Numbered from the stretch's first letter, positions 7,928-16,349 are shown. The stretch is 64,000 nucleotides of DNA from Rhizomicrobium sp. (GCA_037200045.1 JBBCHM010000001.1:868001-932000), one strand, 5' to 3'. Program-made: numbers and translations. Notes: generated by a model from the letters alone, not told the origin.

Positions 7928-9525
7928 GATTTCTTCTCCCGCAAATGCCTGGGCCACACGCCATAGCGGCCGGCGGAGAGAATGCCGTTAGGATCGATCG
8001 CGTCCTTCACCGCCTCGTGGAAGCGCAGCAGCGCGTGATTGTTGAAGCTATAGGTCGCCATCACGTCGTCCTGGAACGCCGGCGCCGTGCGGTATTCGCC
8101 ATAGCCGTGATCGGCCAGGATCTTGATCAGCTCGCGGAAGCCGGTTCGGGTGCGCTTGTTCTTTTCCGGATCGTGGCTGACCGCCATCATCACCAGGATC
8201 ACGAAGGTCCGCGCCCAGCAGCCGATCGGCGGCGTCAGCACCGTGACCGGCAGTTCGAGCCGCTGCGCCGTCTTCTGGATCAGCTCATAGGCCTCGGTGA
8301 TGCCCTCGCCGGTGCGCGGGATGATCGGCGAGCAGGTGATGTGCCCTTCCGTCGGATCGGAATGCTCGCTGCGCGCACCGATGGAGAAGATCGACAGCGC
8401 CGGAATGCCGAACGGCGACTTGCTCAGCATCCCCGTCAGGTCTTCGGGCTTCGGCGGCATGGCGATCACATCGCCGCCGCTGAAACTGGCGCCGGGAATC
8501 GCGGACGCTTTCTTCTTGGTGTACTCCCACTGCGCCTTCACGACTTCGGGGGGGCCGTAATAGGACACCGTGACGGTCCAGAACGGCGTGTTGGTGCGCG
8601 CCGCATAAGCTTCCTGCTCCACCACGCTGGCGTCGCTCGACGGCATGCCGGGCGGCAGCGGCACCGCGAAGCCGAGCGGCAGGAAGGGGCTGGCGAATAC
8701 CGGCATGCCCTGCATGGTCACGGTGTTCTCCAGATAGTTGATGACGTCGACCAGCGCGTTGATGTCGGCCTTCCTCGGCACGCCGATCACGCCGGCGGCA
8801 TAAGCCTCCGGCGCCGGATAGAGCCAGATCCCCATCTTGGTGACGACGCCGAGGCTGGACTGCTTGAACAATCCGTCCACGAACGGTCCGTAGCCGTATT
8901 TGTTCTGCTGCCAGGTCCTGGCGCCGGGCAGGGCGCCCATGCCGGTGCGCAGCACCTCGCCGTCGGCCAGCACCACCTCCATCCCGCAATGGGCGTCGAA
9001 GTGATTGCGGTACGAGGAATGGGTGTAGCCGCCGCCATAATCCAGCGCATTGCCGATCACGCTGCCCCAACCCGGATCGGGGCAGTCGATCCACAGGTTC
9101 AGCTTCCTGTCCTGGATGGCGCGGTAAAGATCGAAATAGGTCACGCCCGGCTCGACCAGCGCATAGGCGCTGCGCTCGTCGATCTCCAGGATGCGGTTCA
9201 TCCGCTTAAGGTCGAGCACGATGCTGCCGGACAGCACCGGCGCCGCCCCGCCGTAGCCGAGATTCTTGCCGGTCGAGATCGGATAGATCGGGATGCGCTT
9301 GTCGTTGGCGATCCGCATCACCGCCTGCACCTCCTCGGCGGTGAGCGGCGCAACCGCGGCGGACGCGATCCGTTCGTCCGGCTCGCTCCAAAGGATCGAG
9401 TAGGCGTCGCGATAGGGCTCCAGGTCCTCGTCGGAGGTGAACACCCAATCCCGACCCACGACCGCCTGGAATGCCGCGATGGCGGCGGCGAAATCCTCCG
9501 CGCTCACGCCGGGCGGCGTCCTCAT
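7924..9525 (-). CDS. VAO/PCMH-family flavoprotein oxidase-dehydrogenase (4-alkylphenol type)
   Basis: FAD enzyme of 533 residues in the family of vanillyl-alcohol oxidase, eugenol oxidase and p-cresol methylhydroxylase, which oxidise para-alkyl phenols at the benzylic carbon. The FAD pyrophosphate loop is around PISTGKNLGYGGAAPV (residues 82-97). IGNALDYGGGYT holds the catalytic Asp (Asp162). The C-terminal block GYGEYRTAPAF holds the Tyr-Arg pair that stabilises the phenolate (Tyr478, Arg479), followed by the family ending IDPNGILSAGRYGVWP. The segment expected to supply the covalent FAD linkage (GCWARTFVILVMM) has no His or Tyr. The downstream cytochrome c suggests a dehydrogenase rather than an oxidase. 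ATG 9525 has GGGAG upstream and overlaps the previous stop. Confidence 0.9.
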   Translation of the reverse strand: MRTPPGVSAEDFAAAIAAFQAVVGRDWVFTSDEDLEPYRDAYSILWSEPDERIASAAVAPLTAEEVQAVMRIANDKRIPIYPISTGKNLGYGGAAPVLSGSIVLDLKRMNRILEIDERSAYALVEPGVTYFDLYRAIQDRKLNLWIDCPDPGWGSVIGNALDYGGGYTHSSYRNHFDAHCGMEVVLADGEVLRTGMGALPGARTWQQNKYGYGPFVDGLFKQSSLGVVTKMGIWLYPAPEAYAAGVIGVPRKADINALVDVINYLENTVTMQGMPVFASPFLPLGFAVPLPPGMPSSDASVVEQEAYAARTNTPFWTVTVSYYGPPEVVKAQWEYTKKKASAIPGASFSGGDVIAMPPKPEDLTGMLSKSPFGIPALSIFSIGARSEHSDPTEGHITCSPIIPRTGEGITEAYELIQKTAQRLELPVTVLTPPIGCWARTFVILVMMAVSHDPEKNKRTRTGFRELIKILADHGYGEYRTAPAFQDDVMATYSFNNHALLRFHEAVKDAIDPNGILSAGRYGVWPRHLREKKS

Positions 9526-9932
9526 GCGAAATCTCCCGAAGGGCGGCGCTTGGGCGCGAGAAGCCATCGGACCGGCCGTTGCGGTTCGTCACGGTTCGCC
9601 GGCGGCAACTCTTCCTTGAATGCGACGCGCAGGCCGCGATCCATGCCCAGACGCTCCAGGCAGAAGAACGCGCCATGGGCGGTGAGGCCGGCAAGCGCGA
9701 CCTGTTCGCGGCGCCAGAGCAGGTCGAGTTCATCGTACCAGAAATCGGTGACATCGCCGTCGATCCACACGACGCGCCGGCCGCCGGCCGCGAAGGCGCG
9801 GCTCGCCGCGATGCGCCGGTCGGCGACCACGATCCCGGCCGTCGAGACAGGCGCCGCTGTCGCGGTGCCCGTCGCCGCCAGGCTGCCCATTGCCGCGCCG
9901 GTCGCCAGCAGGAAGTCGCGCCTATCCCACAT
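9522..9932 (-). CDS. Tat-exported small protein of unknown function
   Basis: 136-residue protein with a twin-arginine signal: MWDRRDFLLATGAAMGS followed by an Ala-rich stretch and a likely cleavage after TATAA (about residue 28). The mature part is about 108 residues with no family I recognise; it contains VVWIDGDVTDFWYDELDLLW, reminiscent of a small compact domain, and a basic, proline-rich tail. Position 9932 is chosen as start because GAGAGG precedes that ATG and the Tat motif begins there. It sits immediately upstream of, and overlaps by ATGA, the VAO/PCMH-type flavoprotein, so it may be an accessory or substrate-binding factor of the periplasmic flavocytochrome; that is inference from position. 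Confidence 0.75.
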   Translation of the reverse strand: MWDRRDFLLATGAAMGSLAATGTATAAPVSTAGIVVADRRIAASRAFAAGGRRVVWIDGDVTDFWYDELDLLWRREQVALAGLTAHGAFFCLERLGMDRGLRVAFKEELPPANRDEPQRPVRWLLAPKRRPSGDFA

Positions 9933-9942
9933 CGAGGCCCTC

Positions 9943-10332
9943 TCAGGCTTTGTTTTCGCTCTCGTATTCCGCGATGGCTTCCTTGGCGATGCGAAAGCTG
10001 TCGACGCCGGCCGGGATGCCGGCATAGCAGGCGACCTGCAGGAAGATTTCCGAGATCTCCTTTTTGGAAAGGCCGTTGCGCAGCGCCGCCTTGACGTGGA
10101 TCTTCAACTCGTGCGGCCGGTTGAGCACGCTGATCATCGCGAGATTGACGACGCTGCGGTCGCGGCGCGGCAGGCCCTCGCGGCCCCAGATGTAGCCCCA
10201 GCAGGATTCGGTCGCCATCTCCTGCATCGGCATGCTGAACTCGTCCGCCGCCGCGAGCGATTTCTCGACATAGGCGGCGCCCAGCACTTCCTTGCGGATC
10301 TTCAGGCCCTTCTCGAACAGTTCCTTGATCAT
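9943..10332 (-). CDS. Carboxymuconolactone decarboxylase (CMD) family protein
   Basis: 129-residue alpha-helical protein of the CMD/AhpD superfamily. Recognisable blocks are SCWGYIWGREGLPRRDRS, NLAMISVLNRPHELKIHVK, ALRNGLSKKEI and the terminal ACYAGIPAGVDSFR, matching 4-carboxymuconolactone decarboxylase-like proteins in length and order. The AhpD peroxidase CxxC pair is absent, so a decarboxylase or lactone-related role is more likely than peroxidase activity. The ATG overlaps the stop of the dehydrogenase gene by ATGA, implying translational coupling. Substrate unknown; many members of this family in catabolic operons are uncharacterised. Confidence 0.85.
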   Translation of the reverse strand: MIKELFEKGLKIRKEVLGAAYVEKSLAAADEFSMPMQEMATESCWGYIWGREGLPRRDRSVVNLAMISVLNRPHELKIHVKAALRNGLSKKEISEIFLQVACYAGIPAGVDSFRIAKEAIAEYESENKA

Positions 10333-11231
10333 GTCGGATTTCCCTTGTTGGATTTGCTGGAATCGAGCCCGGCCCAGCTTTCGACCAGCCGCGCCATCTC
10401 GGTGAAGTCGCTGTCGGGCCCGTAGACGTTGTTGGTGATCGACAGCATCTGGCGCACCGCGCTGCCCACGATCATCGGCACGCCCATGGCTTCGGCCTCT
10501 TCGACGCACAGCCGAACGTCCTTGAACGAAAGGCCCGTGGCGAATCCGAAATCGAAGGTCCGCGGCAGGACGGATTTGGGCCATTTGTCCTGCGTCGCGC
10601 TGCTGCGCCCGCTCGACACGTTCAAGACGTCGATCATCAGCTTGGGGTCGAGGCCGGCCTTGATGCCCATCGCCATGCCTTCGCCAGTGATCGCGATGGC
10701 GCAGGCGCCCATCAGATTGTTGGCGAGCTTCATGGTCTGGCCGAGCCCCGGCGTCTCGCCCATGAAGAACAGCCTGCCGAAATTCCTGAGGATGGCCTCG
10801 ATCTTCGCGTAGCTGTCCTTCGGCCCCGACACCATCACGGCGAGCGTGCCTTGCTCCGCGCCTTTGATGCCGCCGGAGACCGGCGCGTCGAGCATGACGA
10901 TGCCCTTCGCCGCCAGCGCCGCCGCGACGGCCGCCGTGACGCGCGGACCGGTGGTCGACAGATCGACGAAGGTCTTGATCGTCTTGCCCTTGGCGGCGCC
11001 CGCCGCGACCTCCTGCACGATGGCGGGGGAGGGCAGGCTGGCGAACACCAGCTCCGCCGCATCCGCGACCTCGGTTGGCGAACCGGCGCGCTTGGCGCCG
11101 CGCTGCGTGAGCCGCTCGACATTCTTGTCGTCGACATCGAACACCGTGACCGCGTGCCCGGCATCGACCAGGCGCGCGCACATGCGCGAGCCCATCCGTC
11201 CCAGCCCGATAAAGCCGATATTTTCGTTCAT
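10329..11231 (-). CDS. NAD(P)-dependent beta-hydroxyacid dehydrogenase (3-hydroxyisobutyrate dehydrogenase-like)
   Basis: 300-residue dehydrogenase. The Rossmann motif GLGRMG lies at residues 9-14. The substrate-binding signature DAPVSGGIKGAEQGTLAVM is at about 115-133 and the catalytic lysine is in MKLANNLMG (Lys168). Family members oxidise 3-hydroxyisobutyrate, tartronate semialdehyde (in reverse) or related beta-hydroxyacids in the cytoplasm. The start at MNENIGFIG is favoured because the Rossmann strand begins there; the upstream extension is low-quality sequence. Four bases separate it from the metallo-hydrolase gene upstream, and its stop overlaps the CMD-family start. In this operon it could process a hydroxyacid side-chain product. 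Confidence 0.9.
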   Translation of the reverse strand: MNENIGFIGLGRMGSRMCARLVDAGHAVTVFDVDDKNVERLTQRGAKRAGSPTEVADAAELVFASLPSPAIVQEVAAGAAKGKTIKTFVDLSTTGPRVTAAVAAALAAKGIVMLDAPVSGGIKGAEQGTLAVMVSGPKDSYAKIEAILRNFGRLFFMGETPGLGQTMKLANNLMGACAIAITGEGMAMGIKAGLDPKLMIDVLNVSSGRSSATQDKWPKSVLPRTFDFGFATGLSFKDVRLCVEEAEAMGVPMIVGSAVRQMLSITNNVYGPDSDFTEMARLVESWAGLDSSKSNKGNPT

Positions 11232-11235
11232 GTCT

Positions 11236-12030
11236 TCAGCCTTTCGGTTCGATGTCGAGGCGTACCACGCCGGCAAGTCCGTCGCGCGCCAGCGGATAGC
11301 GCGCGAGCACCAAGGGATCGTGACCCGGCACGATATGCGCGTCGGAACTCGCCAGCTTGCGGATGGTGGCGAAGGCTTCCAGATAGTCGTCGACATCGAC
11401 GACGATGGGGAAGGGATGGGCGCGCTCCATATTGGCGTAGAGATGCGCCGCGTCCGACGCCAGCACGACCCAGCCCCGCCGCGTCTTCACCCGCGTGACC
11501 TGCAAGCCCTTGGTATGGCCGCCGACCTTGTGCAGTGTGATCCCCGGCGCGAGCTCCGACACGCCATCGTGGAACTGCACCCGCCCGTCGAACACGTTGT
11601 GCACCATCTGCGCGACATGCTCGGCCTCGAAGGCGCCGCGCAACATCCCGTGGCACATCGACCGCCCGGTGATATATTCCATCTCGGCGTCCTGGATGTG
11701 GAAGCGCGCCTTGGGAAACATCGGCAGGTTGCCCGCATGGTCGTAATGCATGTGCGACAGGATCACGTCGCCGACCGTGCCGGGATCGACTCCGATGGCC
11801 AGTAACCCGTCGGCAACCGGCCGCGTGATCTCGCGGCCGCGCTTCCGCGCCATGTCCGGCGCGAAACCCGTATCGAGCACGAAAGTCCGCTCGCTGCCGA
11901 CGATGGCCCAGACGAAATAGTCGAGCGGCATGTCGATGTCGTCATGCGGATCGCCGCCGATGAAGTTCTCATGCCCCTTGCGGTCGTGGTGACCGTAGTG
12001 GATCGCATAGATCTCGTAGCTGTCCGACAT
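11236..12030 (-). CDS. Metallo-beta-lactamase-fold hydrolase (AHL-lactonase-like)
   Basis: 264-residue zinc hydrolase. The metal site is HMHYDHAG (His93, His95, Asp97, His98), with a further metal His in GGHTKGLQV and an Asp in VLASDAAHLY; GHDP near the C-terminus supplies the last His. The domain layout and spacing match the N-acyl-homoserine-lactone lactonase branch (AttM/AiiA-like), but such enzymes also hydrolyse other lactones and esters. It lies 11 bp after the P450 gene and 4 bp before the dehydrogenase, fully inside the catabolic cluster, so opening of a pathway lactone is a more likely job than quorum quenching; this is inferred. Confidence 0.85.
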   Translation of the reverse strand: MSDSYEIYAIHYGHHDRKGHENFIGGDPHDDIDMPLDYFVWAIVGSERTFVLDTGFAPDMARKRGREITRPVADGLLAIGVDPGTVGDVILSHMHYDHAGNLPMFPKARFHIQDAEMEYITGRSMCHGMLRGAFEAEHVAQMVHNVFDGRVQFHDGVSELAPGITLHKVGGHTKGLQVTRVKTRRGWVVLASDAAHLYANMERAHPFPIVVDVDDYLEAFATIRKLASSDAHIVPGHDPLVLARYPLARDGLAGVVRLDIEPKG

Positions 12031-12041
12031 CGCCGCTCGCT

Positions 12042-13217
12042 TCAGGCCGCGTGCAGGCGCACGGGCACCTTGATCGGCCCATGGCCGATGGTCGTCATCC
12101 ACGGCTCCGGCTCGCCCGCCGGTTCGATCCGCGCCACGCGCTTGACGATCTCGCCCAGGAGTGCATCGGCTTCCGCCTGCGCCAGCGCCTTGCCGACGCA
12201 CATATGGATACCCTGGCCCCAGCCGACCTGGCCGCGCAGGTCGCGGCGGATATCATAACGCTCCGGATCGTCCCATTTGCGCGGATCGCGGTTGGCGGCG
12301 CCGAACATCAGCCCGCAGCGCGTGCCTTCCGGGATCACATAATCCCCGATCCGCACGTCCGTCTTGGTGATGCGTCCCGCCATGCGCGAGGGCGAATCCC
12401 AGCGCAGCGCCTCGTCGAACGCATTGCGCAGGAGCGAGGGATCGTCACGCAGCGCCTGGTATTGTTCGGGAAACCGCGCGAAGGCGTTGAGCGCATTGCC
12501 CATGGTGATGACCGTGGTGTCGGCGCCCGCCGACAGGATGGTCAGCGTCAGCAGCTTGGCATCCTGCTCGCTGATTTCGCCGCGATCCGCCGCCGCATAC
12601 ATCTCGCCGCCCAGGCTGCCCTCGCGGATGTTCTGGCGGCTGCACGCCTGATCGACCCATTCGAAGCTGTTGCCGGCGCCGGCCATGGCGGCGTCGAACA
12701 GCGCGTTCGCCGGCCCCATCGTCGCCCACACCGCATTGCCGAACGGCGTCATGTTCTCGCGGCCTTCCACCGGCAGGCCCATCAGGTCGGGCAGCACCTT
12801 GTGGACATAGCGCGCCGTGATGCCGCTTATCGCGTCGATCTCGCCCGTGTCGTGCGCCAGAAGATCGTCGACCAGCACCTCGGCTTCGCGCCGGAAGGCG
12901 TCTTCCATCGTCTTCATCGCCTTGGGCGACAGCGCCCGGCCGATCACCGCGCGCACCTGGGTGTGGCGCGGCGGATCGTCGGTCAGGAGGATTTCGGGCC
13001 GCACCGAATTGGGATCGTGCCAGGGGCGCGAGGTATTGGAAAACGCCTTCCAGTCCACCAGCCCCTTGGCGACATCTTCATAGCGGCCCAGCATCACGAT
13101 GTTCTCGCGCTCCAGATGGACGACGGGCGCGATCTCGCGGATGCCGTCATCGACGCGCCGCGCGTTGCGCACCGAGTCGGCGCTAAACATGTCGATGTCG
13201 GTCGAGGGAATTTCCAT
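12042..13217 (-). CDS. Cytochrome P450, class I bacterial type
   Basis: Soluble haem monooxygenase of 391 residues. The I-helix oxygen motif is AGADTT (residues 230-235), the K-helix ExxR is EALR (269-272), and the haem ligand lies in GWGQGIHMCVG (Cys340). PERYDI and the meander NRDPRKWDDP are also typical. Parts of the I-helix and ANRDP regions resemble the CYP199 aromatic-acid O-demethylase group from memory, but this is not a search result. A CCGGAG sequence precedes the ATG. No ferredoxin or ferredoxin reductase gene occurs in this window, so electron donors must be encoded elsewhere. Confidence 0.92.
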   Translation of the reverse strand: MEIPSTDIDMFSADSVRNARRVDDGIREIAPVVHLERENIVMLGRYEDVAKGLVDWKAFSNTSRPWHDPNSVRPEILLTDDPPRHTQVRAVIGRALSPKAMKTMEDAFRREAEVLVDDLLAHDTGEIDAISGITARYVHKVLPDLMGLPVEGRENMTPFGNAVWATMGPANALFDAAMAGAGNSFEWVDQACSRQNIREGSLGGEMYAAADRGEISEQDAKLLTLTILSAGADTTVITMGNALNAFARFPEQYQALRDDPSLLRNAFDEALRWDSPSRMAGRITKTDVRIGDYVIPEGTRCGLMFGAANRDPRKWDDPERYDIRRDLRGQVGWGQGIHMCVGKALAQAEADALLGEIVKRVARIEPAGEPEPWMTTIGHGPIKVPVRLHAA

Positions 13218-13221
13218 GGCG

Positions 13222-13425
13222 CTATCTCCGGAACGGAAACGTCAGCAGGAAGAGGAACAGCTTGAAATTCAGAAGGCCGAGCCCCTTGCGGAACTCCGCC
13301 GGCGAAAGCTTCGCGGTCATCGGCATCGCGCCGAAGATCTTGCCCTTGATCACCAGCAGGTCGCCGTCGCGCTCCAGCGCGCTCACCTGCATCAGCTCGG
13401 ATCTGTCGGCGGAGGTGAGCTTCAT
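13222..13425 (-). CDS. Conserved-looking small protein of unknown function, 67 aa
   Basis: 67-residue protein read between the desaturase-like flavoprotein and the P450. Its ATG overlaps the upstream stop (ATGA) and its stop is 4 bp before the P450 start, so it is embedded in the operon. The N-terminal two thirds is hydrophilic (DRSELMQVSALERDGDLLV); the C-terminal third is hydrophobic and phenylalanine/leucine-rich (NFKLFLFLLTFPF), suggesting a membrane anchor or amphipathic tail. I do not recognise a family. The tight coupling makes a real gene likely, possibly an accessory to the P450 or to the flavoprotein. Confidence 0.65.
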   Translation of the reverse strand: MKLTSADRSELMQVSALERDGDLLVIKGKIFGAMPMTAKLSPAEFRKGLGLLNFKLFLFLLTFPFRR

Positions 13426-14996
13426 CTGCGCACGCCGATCTTGTCGAAATCGATCTTCAGGTCCTCGCACATCCGCATCGCCGCCGCGCGGCCGGCGCCG
13501 AACACGCCGCCGCCCGGATGCTGGAACGGCCCCACGAGATAGAGCCGCTCGCAGCCCGGCACGACGTTCATGCCGAGGTCGGGCGTCGGCCGGTGCGCGC
13601 CGGACTGATAGGTCGTGGACGCCACGCCGTGCAGATCGCCATGCTGGAAGCTGGCCGAGGTGCGCTCCATGTCGAGCGGGCTGTCGCACTGATAGGCGAT
13701 GATGTTCTCGGGCCCGACATTCGAGATGTACTTGCCCATATGCGCCAGCATGCGCTCGGCATAGGCCTTCTTCGTGGCGTCCCAGTCCAGACCGTCGGCG
13801 CGCTTATAGGGCACGTAGTCCCACACATGCATCGTCGCCTTGCCGGCCGGGGCGCGCGACGGATCGTGCATCGAGATCGAGCCAAGCCCGATCAGCGGCG
13901 GGTCGGTGAAGCCGCCATAGCGCAGATTGTCGAAGCTCTTGCGCAGCGCGTTGTAGGAGTTGGGCAGAAGCTCGATCATCACTGCCTTGACGTGATCGCC
14001 GGCGCGGAATTTCAGCGGCTCGTTCAGCGCGGCGTGGATCGTGATGCAGCCGATCTCGGAGATCTGCGTCGCATTGGCGTCGTGCACCACCGCCGGATCG
14101 AGCCCCGAAACCATCCTGCCCAGAAGATGCGGATGGATGGCGCCGATCACGCCGTCCTTGGCCTTGTATTCGCGGCCGTCCTTCGTTGCCACGCCGGTGG
14201 CGCGGCCGTTCTTCGTCGTCACCGCGGTCACGTCGGCGTTCGCCAGGACCTCGCCGCCATTGGATTCGATCGAGGCGATCAGCGCCTCGGTCAGCTTGCC
14301 CGAACCGCCGAGCGGAACGCCGATGCCATAGGCTTCCAGGAAGCCGACGAACACGAACGGTCCCATGCCGGTCGCTTTCTCGTCGGGCGAGACCAGGTTC
14401 TCCCCGGCGATGCGGCCGAAATGCATGATGACCTTTTCGTTCTCGAACAGGCCGGTCAGAAGGTCGTGGCAGGAGAGCTGCATGATGCGCCACATCTCGC
14501 GGCCCTCGCGGCTCTGGTCCATCAGCGCATAGGAGGCGCCGAGCGGCACCGGCGGGGAATAGAGCTGCGATTGGATCATCGGCAGGAAGGTCTTGGCCAT
14601 GTCCGCGAAGCCGCGGAACGCCTCGGCGTCCTTCTTGGAGAACTTCGCGATGTCGGCGACGGTGCGCTCGCGGTCGCGGTACATGCCCAGCGTCGTGCCG
14701 TCCTCGAACACCGAGACCATCGGCATCTCGGGAAACACATAGCGCAGACCGAATTTCGACTTGAGGCCCAAATCGTCGTTCTTCAGGAGCGGATTGCCCT
14801 GGATGAAAATGTGCGCCATCGAATGCTGGTCGTGCAGGAAACCCGGCACCGTCAATTCGCGCGTCACCACGCCGCCGCCGTGCCAGGCATTGCGCTCCAA
14901 GACCAGGACCTTCTTGCCGGCCTGCGCCATATAGGCCGCGGCGACGAGGCCGTTATGGCCCGAGCCGATCGCTATGACGTCGTAATCCGTGGCCAT
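13422..14996 (-). CDS. Phytoene-desaturase/CrtO-like FAD oxidoreductase
   Basis: 524-residue flavoprotein related to carotenoid desaturases and ketolases and to similar NAD(P)/FAD-dependent oxidoreductases. The N-terminal dinucleotide motif is IGSGHNGLVAAAYMA (residues 10-24), with Glu34 closing the Rossmann fold in VLVLERNAWHGG. The C-terminal FAD block is around GCERLYLVGPFQHPGGGVFG, typical of CrtI/CrtO proteins. No other carotenoid gene (crtB, crtE, crtY) is nearby, so a dehydrogenation step on a terpenoid or other hydrophobic substrate in the surrounding catabolic operon is more plausible than pigment synthesis. Seven bases separate it from the preceding gene. Confidence 0.87.
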   Translation of the reverse strand: MATDYDVIAIGSGHNGLVAAAYMAQAGKKVLVLERNAWHGGGVVTRELTVPGFLHDQHSMAHIFIQGNPLLKNDDLGLKSKFGLRYVFPEMPMVSVFEDGTTLGMYRDRERTVADIAKFSKKDAEAFRGFADMAKTFLPMIQSQLYSPPVPLGASYALMDQSREGREMWRIMQLSCHDLLTGLFENEKVIMHFGRIAGENLVSPDEKATGMGPFVFVGFLEAYGIGVPLGGSGKLTEALIASIESNGGEVLANADVTAVTTKNGRATGVATKDGREYKAKDGVIGAIHPHLLGRMVSGLDPAVVHDANATQISEIGCITIHAALNEPLKFRAGDHVKAVMIELLPNSYNALRKSFDNLRYGGFTDPPLIGLGSISMHDPSRAPAGKATMHVWDYVPYKRADGLDWDATKKAYAERMLAHMGKYISNVGPENIIAYQCDSPLDMERTSASFQHGDLHGVASTTYQSGAHRPTPDLGMNVVPGCERLYLVGPFQHPGGGVFGAGRAAAMRMCEDLKIDFDKIGVRR

Positions 14997-15003
14997 CGTT
15001 CCC

Positions 15004-15417
15004 TCAGCTCGTGATCGACGCGATATAGGCGGTGTCCATGTATTCGCGGATGGCGAAGATCATGTCGTCCCTGATCTCGACGATCCAGGCATAGCGGTTG
15101 TCGTATTCCCGCCCGTTGCGGAACGTGCCGGTGCCGTGCGTCTCCACGGCGACGAAATCGCCCTTGCCGAACAGGTTCTCGACCGTGTTCTTCGGATCGC
15201 CGTCCACGAACAGCCCGCGCACCGGCGCGAGAAATTCGTCGACGATCCCCTTGCGGCCGCGATGCACGCCGGCGCCGGGAATGCCGGGCTTGGCCATCGG
15301 CGTCCAGGTCGCGTCGGGATGGAAACACGGCCGGATCTTTTCCAGGTCGCCGGTGTTCAGCACGTCCTCGAAGAAGCTGCGGACCAGCTTTTCGTTCTTG
15401 CTTTCCGTCTCGGCCAT
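15004..15417 (-). CDS. NTF2/SnoaL-like polyketide-cyclase-fold protein
   Basis: 137-residue single-domain protein of the cone-shaped alpha+beta-barrel NTF2 superfamily. It begins with the characteristic helix KLVRSFFEDVLNTGDLEKI and the strand DATWTP, and ends with strand YAWIVEIRDDMIFAIREYMD. Members act as isomerases, dehydratases, cyclases or simple ligand binders. The start at ATG 15417 is supported by AAGGGAAG upstream; a GTG or ATG slightly earlier is possible. It sits between an SDR and the desaturase-like flavoprotein and is probably an isomerase or hydratase of the same pathway (inference). Confidence 0.82.
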   Translation of the reverse strand: MAETESKNEKLVRSFFEDVLNTGDLEKIRPCFHPDATWTPMAKPGIPGAGVHRGRKGIVDEFLAPVRGLFVDGDPKNTVENLFGKGDFVAVETHGTGTFRNGREYDNRYAWIVEIRDDMIFAIREYMDTAYIASITS

Positions 15418-15428
15418 TGCGCTTCCCT

Positions 15429-16331
15429 TCAAACCGCTTTCGGCGCCGGCTTGGCGCTTTGTTCGTCGTAGATCGGCACGTCGTAGAGAAAGCGCGCCGA
15501 CTTCGCGCGCCCCGGCGGAATGGGCTCGTCCGGCAGCGCGGCGAGCACCGCCTTCATCCGCGCTTCCAGCACGTCGCGGATTTCGCCATGGGTGATGATG
15601 TAAAGGTCATCGCGTCTGAGGCCCTGCATGACCTTGCGCCCGACTTCCTCGATCGACATCGCGCCGGCGAAAATCTCCTGCGAGACGGGATCGCGCGCGT
15701 CGGTCTTCACCAGATGCGCGCCGGTATCGCTCAACTCCTTCGGCCGGACCGCCGGCGTGCTGTCGAACAGATCGGTCGCGACTGGCCCCGGGCACAGGAT
15801 CGAAACGCCGATGCCATAGGGCGCCAGGTTCATCCGCAGGCACTCGCCGATCGCCGTGGTGGCGAATTTCGACGCGGTATACGGTCCGACCGCGCCGCTC
15901 GCGAACAGCCCGTTGATCGAGGAGGTGAGCACGATATGACCGCCCTCGTTTTGCGCGATCAGGCGCGGCACGAAGGTGCGCACGGCGTTGACGGTGCCAC
16001 CGAGGTTCACGCCGAGGCAGAAATCCCAGTCGTCGTACGTCGCGTCCTGCGTCGGGCCGCCGATGAAGATGCCGGCATTGCTGCACAGGATGTGGACCTT
16101 GCCGACGTCTTCCGCCGCGAGCGCGAAGGCCTCGCGGTCCGTCACATCGAGGCGGATGGCCCGCAGCTTGTCGCCGCCGCCCAGCGTCTTCACCGCCTTG
16201 TCGAGCGCGTCCTGGCGGATGTCGGCGATCACCACCTTGGCGCCGGCCGCCAGAAATTCCCGCGCCATGGCGAGGCCGATGCCGGCCGCGCCGCCGGTGA
16301 TGAAGGCCGTCTTGTCCTTGAAGTCTTCCAT
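15429..16331 (-). CDS. Short-chain dehydrogenase/reductase (SDR) A
   Basis: 300-residue classical SDR, slightly longer than the usual 250 because of a C-terminal extension (after the DLFDST region). The cofactor motif TGGAAGIG is at residues 12-19, the NAG-type strand at SNAGIF, and the catalytic Ser137/138, Tyr151 and Lys155 lie in VLTSSINGLF and PYTASK. The aspartate after the second strand (IADIRQ) favours NAD(H). Start at 16331 is supported by GGAGCGAG about 6 nt upstream. One of two consecutive SDR genes in the operon; probably oxidises or reduces an alcohol/ketone intermediate. Confidence 0.9.
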   Translation of the reverse strand: MEDFKDKTAFITGGAAGIGLAMAREFLAAGAKVVIADIRQDALDKAVKTLGGGDKLRAIRLDVTDREAFALAAEDVGKVHILCSNAGIFIGGPTQDATYDDWDFCLGVNLGGTVNAVRTFVPRLIAQNEGGHIVLTSSINGLFASGAVGPYTASKFATTAIGECLRMNLAPYGIGVSILCPGPVATDLFDSTPAVRPKELSDTGAHLVKTDARDPVSQEIFAGAMSIEEVGRKVMQGLRRDDLYIITHGEIRDVLEARMKAVLAALPDEPIPPGRAKSARFLYDVPIYDEQSAKPAPKAV

Positions 16332-16349
16332 GGCATCTCGCTCCAATGA

